From Alphaproteobacteria bacterium (GTDB lineage: Bacteria; Pseudomonadota; Alphaproteobacteria; Rhizobiales; Aestuariivirgaceae), in contig VAZZ01000018.1 of NCBI GenBank assembly GCA_005884715.1, forward strand, positions 1-9,314: a stretch of DNA of 9,314 nt, in the 5' to 3' direction. A model generated the notes under the pieces. That model saw only the letters and a program-made list of their open reading frames with translations. It was not told the DNA's origin and searched no databases. Below are positions 6,632 to 9,314 of the stretch, one piece after another; position 1 is the stretch's first letter, and every line of letters starts with the position of its first letter. The translations under genes were made by a program, and so were the position numbers.

Positions 6632-7468
6632 ATGAGGTCTGTTTATGCGTTGCTGCCGGCCGCTCTTTTGGCCGGCACCGTCCTTGCTGCACCGGCTGAG
6701 GCCAAAGGAACGGAGGATCCCGGTGTTCATGCCGAGCGCGTCGAGGCTCAGAAGAAATACTTCAAGATCGCCGAGCTGAAGAAATCCGGCAAAATCCGTA
6801 AAATCGCCAGCCTGAAGACGCGAAGGGTCGCGACCGTCAAGGCAGCCAAAGTGGCAAGCGCCAAGACCCCAAAAACAGCGCATGTCAAAATAGCGAGCGC
6901 CAAGACCTCCAAAATAGCGCGTGTCAAAATGGCGAGCGCCAAGATCGGCAAATTGGCGAGCTTGCCCGAGATGGTTGCGAGCAAGACCAGCAAGTTTGCC
7001 GCCTTCAATACGATGGGCAGCACGGAGACGTTGCGCAGCGGTCCGCGCCAGATTGCGCTGCAGATGGCCGGCATCAAGATGAACATGTCCAGCCAGGCGC
7101 TTGCGATCAAAGGCGCCAACGACATTGAGGTCGCCTCGATCATCCGCGAGATGGCGCCATCTTACGGTGTGCCGACCTGGTTCGCATTGCGCATCGCCAA
7201 TGTTGAATCGGGCTTCAATCCTTATGCGCGCGGGAGCGCCGGCGAGATCGGCATCTATCAGCTCAAATGCGAGACTGCGCGTGGAATGGGGTTTGAGGGC
7301 GATTGCTCGCAGCTTACCGATATTCGCACCAATGTGCGCTGGGGACTCAAGCATCTTTCGCTTGCCATCGAGTCCTCGGGCGGCAATCTCATGCTCGCCG
7401 CGTCTAAGCACAATGCCGGGCTCGGCCACAAGTCGCTGGTGCACAGCTACATCGCCAAGGTGTTTTGA
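6632..7468 (+). CDS. Secreted lytic transglycosylase (SLT domain) with Lys/Ala-rich repeat linker
   Basis: This 278-residue protein starts at ATG 6632, preceded by AGAGGG at good spacing. Residues 1-24 form a signal peptide (hydrophobic LLPAALLAGTVLA, likely cut after AEA), so it acts in the periplasm. Residues about 35-125 are a low-complexity cationic linker of Lys, Ala, Ile and Val, with three 13-residue repeats at 73-111. The catalytic SLT domain (about 165-278) has the putative catalytic Glu192 in NVESGFNPYARG, then GEIGIYQLK (204-212), ETARGMGF (214-221), NVRWGLKHL (234-242) and KHNAGLG (259-265), matching family-1 lytic transglycosylases that cleave the glycan MurNAc-GlcNAc bond. Cys213 and Cys225 could form a disulfide in the periplasm. 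It is a single-gene unit, divergent from obgE and convergent with the GNAT gene. Its exact biological role is not known from sequence. Confidence 0.92.
   Translation: MRSVYALLPAALLAGTVLAAPAEAKGTEDPGVHAERVEAQKKYFKIAELKKSGKIRKIASLKTRRVATVKAAKVASAKTPKTAHVKIASAKTSKIARVKMASAKIGKLASLPEMVASKTSKFAAFNTMGSTETLRSGPRQIALQMAGIKMNMSSQALAIKGANDIEVASIIREMAPSYGVPTWFALRIANVESGFNPYARGSAGEIGIYQLKCETARGMGFEGDCSQLTDIRTNVRWGLKHLSLAIESSGGNLMLAASKHNAGLGHKSLVHSYIAKVF
6848..6964 (+). repeat. Three tandem 39-base repeats encoding 13-residue Lys/Ala-rich units
   Basis: Units at 6848-6886, 6887-6925 and 6926-6964 encode KVASAKTPKTAHV, KIASAKTSKIARV and KMASAKIGKLASL. Units 1 and 2 agree at about 32 of 39 bases by hand count; unit 3 is more diverged. 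AGCGCCAAGA is shared by all three. A further degenerate unit (residues 57-69) precedes them, and a decayed one (about 113-125) follows. The 39-base period keeps the reading frame, so unit number can change without disrupting the gene. Confidence 0.85.
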
Positions 7469-7554
7469 TTTCGGGTTCTTTACCCTCGCCCTTGTGGGTT
7501 GGGTTGCGAGCGCAGCGAGCCGGGCGGAACTGAGGCCCATGAAGCAGGATTGCT
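7469..7554. other. Convergent intergenic region with a short hairpin
   Basis: This gap separates the 3' ends of the transglycosylase and the GNAT gene. TGAAGCA and TGCTTCA (7540-7546 and 7551-7557) form a perfect 7-bp stem with a GGAT loop. The far arm contains the GNAT stop codon. A weaker GGGT/ACCC pair follows the transglycosylase stop. Neither hairpin has a U-tract on either strand, so intrinsic termination is not clearly supported, although the symmetric hairpin could act weakly in both directions. Confidence 0.35.
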
Positions 7555-8106
7555 TCAAACGCATCGGGAGAGCTCCTGCCAGCGCTCGCGCGTCAGGCTG
7601 AAGCGATGGCCCGGCACGTTGGCCTTTAGAACCAGCGAGTCGATCTCATATCTTCCGATATGTTCGAAGCCGGCTTTCTCGAGAACCCGGCGTGACGCCA
7701 GATTCTGCAGCCGACAACCGGAGACCAGACATTCATGCCCGGCGACGGTGAAGGCCTGGGCGATGACGGCCTTGACCGCTTCGCTCATATAGCCCTTGCC
7801 CCAATAGGGCTCACCCAGCCAATAGCCGAGTTCGGGTTCCACGCTCTGGCGCCGCTCGTAGCTGCATATGCCGATCAGGGTTTCGGCCTGATTCTTCAGA
7901 CATAGGGCGAATACCCTCTCATCGGCGGGCGGATCCTTGGTCAAGGCGATGAATTGGCGCGCATCCTCGATTTTATAGGGATAGGGCACACGCGCCAGCA
8001 TCACGGCGATCTTGTAATTATCGATGAGCGTGGCGATCGTTTCGGCGTCGCGAGCCCCGATGTTGCGCAAGATGAGGCGGTCGGTGATGATGACATCCTT
8101 GGTCAT
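7555..8106 (-). CDS. GNAT N-acetyltransferase, RimJ/RimL-like
   Basis: The 183-residue protein is a GCN5-related acetyltransferase of the RimJ/RimL type (Acetyltransf_3), which use acetyl-CoA to acetylate amino groups of proteins or small molecules. Signatures are TDRLILR (8-14), the strand and acetyl-CoA loop ELGYWLGEPYWGKGYMSEA (92-110) and NLASRRVLEKAGF (135-147). The substrate cannot be told from sequence; ribosomal protein N-termini are one option, given rpmA and rplU upstream on the same strand, but that is speculation. The ATG at 8106 is well placed, since TDRLILR normally lies within the first 15 residues. GGAA about 10 bases upstream may serve as the ribosome binding site. The strong terminator after rpmA ends only about 8 bases before this ATG, so expression must come by read-through or from a promoter upstream of the hairpin. 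Confidence 0.9.
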   Translation of the reverse strand: MTKDVIITDRLILRNIGARDAETIATLIDNYKIAVMLARVPYPYKIEDARQFIALTKDPPADERVFALCLKNQAETLIGICSYERRQSVEPELGYWLGEPYWGKGYMSEAVKAVIAQAFTVAGHECLVSGCRLQNLASRRVLEKAGFEHIGRYEIDSLVLKANVPGHRFSLTRERWQELSRCV

Positions 8107-8114
8107 GGCTCTGT

Positions 8115-8149
8115 TCCAAACAAAAAGGGAGATGGTTCGCCCATCTCCC
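8115..8149 (-). terminator. Rho-independent terminator of the rplU-rpmA operon
   Basis: A perfect 9-bp stem is formed by 8127-8135 (GGGAGATGG) and 8141-8149 (CCATCTCCC) with a 5-base loop. On the minus strand it is followed at once by TTTTTGTTT (complement of 8118-8126). Stem, loop size and U-tract are textbook. It lies about 65 bases after the rpmA stop. A second, weaker hairpin (CGGTGG at 8191-8196 with CCACCG at 8208-8213) sits directly after rpmA. On the plus strand there is no comparable T-run. Confidence 0.85.
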
Positions 8150-8213
8150 CGTTTGTCGAAACATTTTCATTCGCACCGGATTGATGAGCCCGGTGGAATG
8201 GCAGGATCCACCG

Positions 8214-8480
8214 TTATTCTGCGGCCTTCGGCGGGTAGACTGATACGATCTGCCTGTTGCGCTTGCTGGCGCGGAAGGTAACCGTGCCGGCTACCGTGGC
8301 GAAGATCGTATGGTCGCGGCCTATGCCGACGCCCGTACCCGGATGCCATTTCGTGCCGCGTTGGCGGACGATGATGTTGCCCGGAATGACGGCCTCGCCG
8401 CCGAAATGCTTGACGCCGAGACGGCGGCCTGCCGTATCGCGTCCGTTGCGGGATGAACCGCCTGCTTTTTTGTGAGCCAT
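8214..8480 (-). CDS. rpmA: 50S ribosomal protein L27 (bL27)
   Basis: bL27 is a small basic protein of the large subunit whose N-terminus reaches toward the peptidyl transferase centre. The 88-residue product is full length. It begins with the family signature MAHKKAGGSSRNGRD and continues with RRLGVKHFGG (19-28), IVRQRGTKWHPG (37-48), GRDHTIFA (54-61) and a short basic tail. It has the proteobacterial N-terminus, without the cleaved leader seen in Firmicutes. The ATG at 8480 follows rplU by 17 bases with AAGG about 10 bases upstream, so it is cotranscribed with rplU. A strong terminator follows. Confidence 0.98.
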   Translation of the reverse strand: MAHKKAGGSSRNGRDTAGRRLGVKHFGGEAVIPGNIIVRQRGTKWHPGTGVGIGRDHTIFATVAGTVTFRASKRNRQIVSVYPPKAAE

Positions 8481-8497
8481 GGGTGGTTGTCCTTACC

Positions 8498-9004
8498 TTA
8501 TTCCTTGCTCTTCTTGGCCGCCTTGGCCTTTTCGGCCTTGGCTTCCTTGTCGACCTTGGCGCGCGCCGGCTTGGCCGGGGCCTTCGTCTTGCTGGCTGAC
8601 GTCGCTGCAGGCGCCGTTTCCGCGGGAGCGGTTTCCGTCGTCTTCTCAGCCTTGGCCGGCTTCGCCGCCGCCTTCTTCGCAGGCTTGGCGCCGCCGGTCA
8701 GGATTTCGGTGATCCTGACCGAGGTCAGATCCTGGCGATGGCCGTTCTTGCGGCGGAAATGCTTGCGGCGATGCTTCTTGAAGATGATGATCTTGGGGCC
8801 GCGCACCTGGCCGATGATCTCGGCGGCGACGGTGGCGCCGGCCACGAAGGGGGCGCCCACATCGACGCTGCCGTCGGAAGCGACCATGAGGACATCGGTG
8901 AATTCCACGATGTCGCCGGCCTCTCCGGGAAGCTTTTCGATCTGGAGCTTGTCGTCGGCTGCAACGCGATACTGCTTGCCGCCCGTCTTGATGACTGCGT
9001 ACAT
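8498..9004 (-). CDS. rplU: 50S ribosomal protein L21 (bL21) with long Ala/Lys-rich C-terminal extension
   Basis: bL21 binds 23S rRNA in the large subunit. Residues 1-104 are a complete L21 core, with MYAVIKTGGKQYRV (1-14), GQVRGPKIIIFKKHRRKHFRRKNGHRQ split across 65-91, and SVRITEI (95-101). Typical L21 stops at about 103 residues. Here 64 more residues (105-168) follow, composed almost wholly of Ala, Lys, Pro, Glu and Thr; the end (150-168) alternates Lys, Ala and Glu. The extension is probably disordered. Similar low-complexity tails occur on some alphaproteobacterial ribosomal proteins, so this is not a sequencing artefact in itself. The ATG at 9004 has an excellent AAGGA seven bases upstream. 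It is first in the rplU-rpmA operon and is preceded by a long leader and a clear promoter. Confidence 0.97.
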   Translation of the reverse strand: MYAVIKTGGKQYRVAADDKLQIEKLPGEAGDIVEFTDVLMVASDGSVDVGAPFVAGATVAAEIIGQVRGPKIIIFKKHRRKHFRRKNGHRQDLTSVRITEILTGGAKPAKKAAAKPAKAEKTTETAPAETAPAATSASKTKAPAKPARAKVDKEAKAEKAKAAKKSKE

Positions 9005-9118
9005 ATTCTATCCTTTTCCCGCGCCCATCGGCGCCGCACTTAAGAGCGGACTTCGGTCAGATCAACTGAGCCTGAGGCAGCGACATTAATTGTGGGAGCC
9101 ACAGAGGCCCCCGCAAGT
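9005..9118 (-). promoter_or_regulatory. 5' leader of rplU-rpmA mRNA with several hairpins
   Basis: From the predicted start near 9118 to the rplU ATG the leader is about 114 bases. It can form a 7-bp hairpin at 9094-9112 (GGGAGCC with GGCCCCC on the plus strand, one G-U pair on the RNA) and a GCGCC/GGCGC hairpin at 9021-9034. The latter lies just ahead of the Shine-Dalgarno AAGGA. A CCGC/GCGG pairing is possible at about 9035-9050. Leaders of L21 operons in some bacteria carry autoregulatory structures; whether this one does is inference only. Confidence 0.35.
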
Positions 9119-9125
9119 CGGCGCG

Positions 9126-9154
9126 GTTCTAGCCAGAGGGACATATAATGTCAA
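9126..9154 (-). promoter_or_regulatory. Sigma-70-type promoter of rplU-rpmA
   Basis: On the minus strand, TTGACA (complement of 9149-9154) is a perfect -35 element. After exactly 17 bases comes TAGAAC (complement of 9126-9131), a 4 of 6 match to the -10 element that also resembles the Caulobacter-type -10. RNA should start near 9118-9119. Position and strand fit the ribosomal protein operon. Confidence 0.75.
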
Positions 9155-9230
9155 GAAAATCGCTTCCCGGCGCGGTTGGGTCAGTTTTTGCCCGCCAGGG
9201 CGGAGGGCCAATATGGCGCAGAAGAGAGGG

Positions 9231-9259
9231 TTGCCGGGAGAGAGTTCATTCGCTATTTA
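9231..9259 (+). promoter_or_regulatory. Candidate promoter of the tRNA-Ser gene
   Basis: TTGCCG (9231-9236) and TATTTA (9254-9259) are separated by 17 bases, and the -10 is preceded by GC as in the alphaproteobacterial GCTA-type element. The sequence immediately after the -10 is almost pure C and G (9260-9271), resembling the GC-rich discriminator of stable RNA promoters under stringent control. RNA would start near 9266, about 28 bases before the tRNA. Together with the upstream 9155-9230 stretch, in which I see no other gene I can support, this fills the rplU to tRNA gap. Confidence 0.5.
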
Positions 9260-9294
9260 CCCCCCGCCGCCTTACGCGCGCCTCGTGATCCTGC

Positions 9295-9314
9295 GGAGAG
9301 GTGGCTGAGCGGTT
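9295..9314 (+). tRNA. tRNA-Ser, 5' end only (cut by window edge)
   Basis: The last 20 bases fit the 5' part of a bacterial tRNA-Ser: acceptor 5' strand GGAGAGG, then TG, the D-stem GCT and a D-loop beginning GAGCGGTT. This opening is highly characteristic of serine tRNAs in Alphaproteobacteria. The anticodon, variable arm and 3' end are outside the window, so the isoacceptor cannot be named. A candidate promoter lies directly upstream on the same strand. Confidence 0.8.

Noticed and set aside
7501..7520. GCGAGC-GCA-GCGAGC motif considered as a REP-like element
   Set aside because: It is a direct, not inverted, repeat present once in the window, with no second copy to support a dispersed repeat family.
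6446..7564. 372-codon open frame on the minus strand, antisense to the lytic transglycosylase and reaching the obgE start
   Set aside because: It covers a gene with signal peptide, SLT motifs and a Shine-Dalgarno on the plus strand. Its product has no recognisable domain, and its repeats are just the complement of the 39-base repeats. GC-rich third positions keep the antisense frame open.
9144..9149. TATAAT on the plus strand upstream of tRNA-Ser
   Set aside because: There is no -35 element at 16-18 bases upstream, and it lies within the spacer of the rplU promoter. The TTGCCG/TATTTA pair nearer the tRNA is a better candidate.
9187..9206. T-run followed by CCGCC/GGCGG hairpin, considered as a terminator
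   Set aside because: The T-run is on the wrong side of the stem for the plus strand, the minus strand shows an A-run after it, and the loop is only two bases.

Overview
The window is a GC-rich chromosomal segment of housekeeping genes. Gene content and order (obgE-proB-proA-nadD-rsfS-rlmH-envC, with rplU-rpmA and a tRNA-Ser nearby) point to an alphaproteobacterium, most likely of the Rhizobiales (Hyphomicrobiales). Supporting features are a short ObgE with no large C-terminal domain, a small Rhizobiales-style lytic transglycosylase and Caulobacter-like promoter elements. I see no insertion sequence, prophage, CRISPR array or integration scar, and no base-composition break. Nothing suggests recent transfer.

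Layout, left to right. Positions 1-6449 hold one minus-strand gene train. In transcription order it is obgE (ribosome-linked GTPase), proB and proA (first two steps of proline synthesis), nadD (NAD synthesis), rsfS (ribosome silencing factor), rlmH (23S rRNA methyltransferase) and an envC-like murein hydrolase activator that runs off the left edge. The first four genes overlap by 4 bases at every junction. After nadD there is a 94-base gap with a plausible internal promoter, so rsfS-rlmH-envC may also be transcribed on their own.

Positions 6450-6631 are a divergent intergenic region. It is followed by a plus-strand secreted lytic transglycosylase (6632-7468) with an unusual Lys/Ala-rich repeated segment between its signal peptide and catalytic domain. 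It converges on a minus-strand RimJ-type GNAT acetyltransferase (7555-8106).

Positions 8115-9154 hold the minus-strand ribosomal protein operon rplU-rpmA (L21, L27). It has a good sigma-70-type promoter about 120 bases upstream of rplU and a clear intrinsic terminator downstream of rpmA. That terminator lies directly in front of the GNAT gene, leaving no room for a separate GNAT promoter downstream of it. At the right edge a plus-strand tRNA-Ser gene begins at 9295 behind its own candidate promoter, and only its first 20 bases are present.

The genes serve growth-coupled functions: ribosome assembly and silencing, proline and NAD supply, and cell-wall cleavage at division. I found no convincing undescribed system. 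The items most worth checking are the repeated cationic segment of the transglycosylase, the terminator inside the GNAT leader, the structured rplU leader, and the uncertain basic N-terminus of RsfS.
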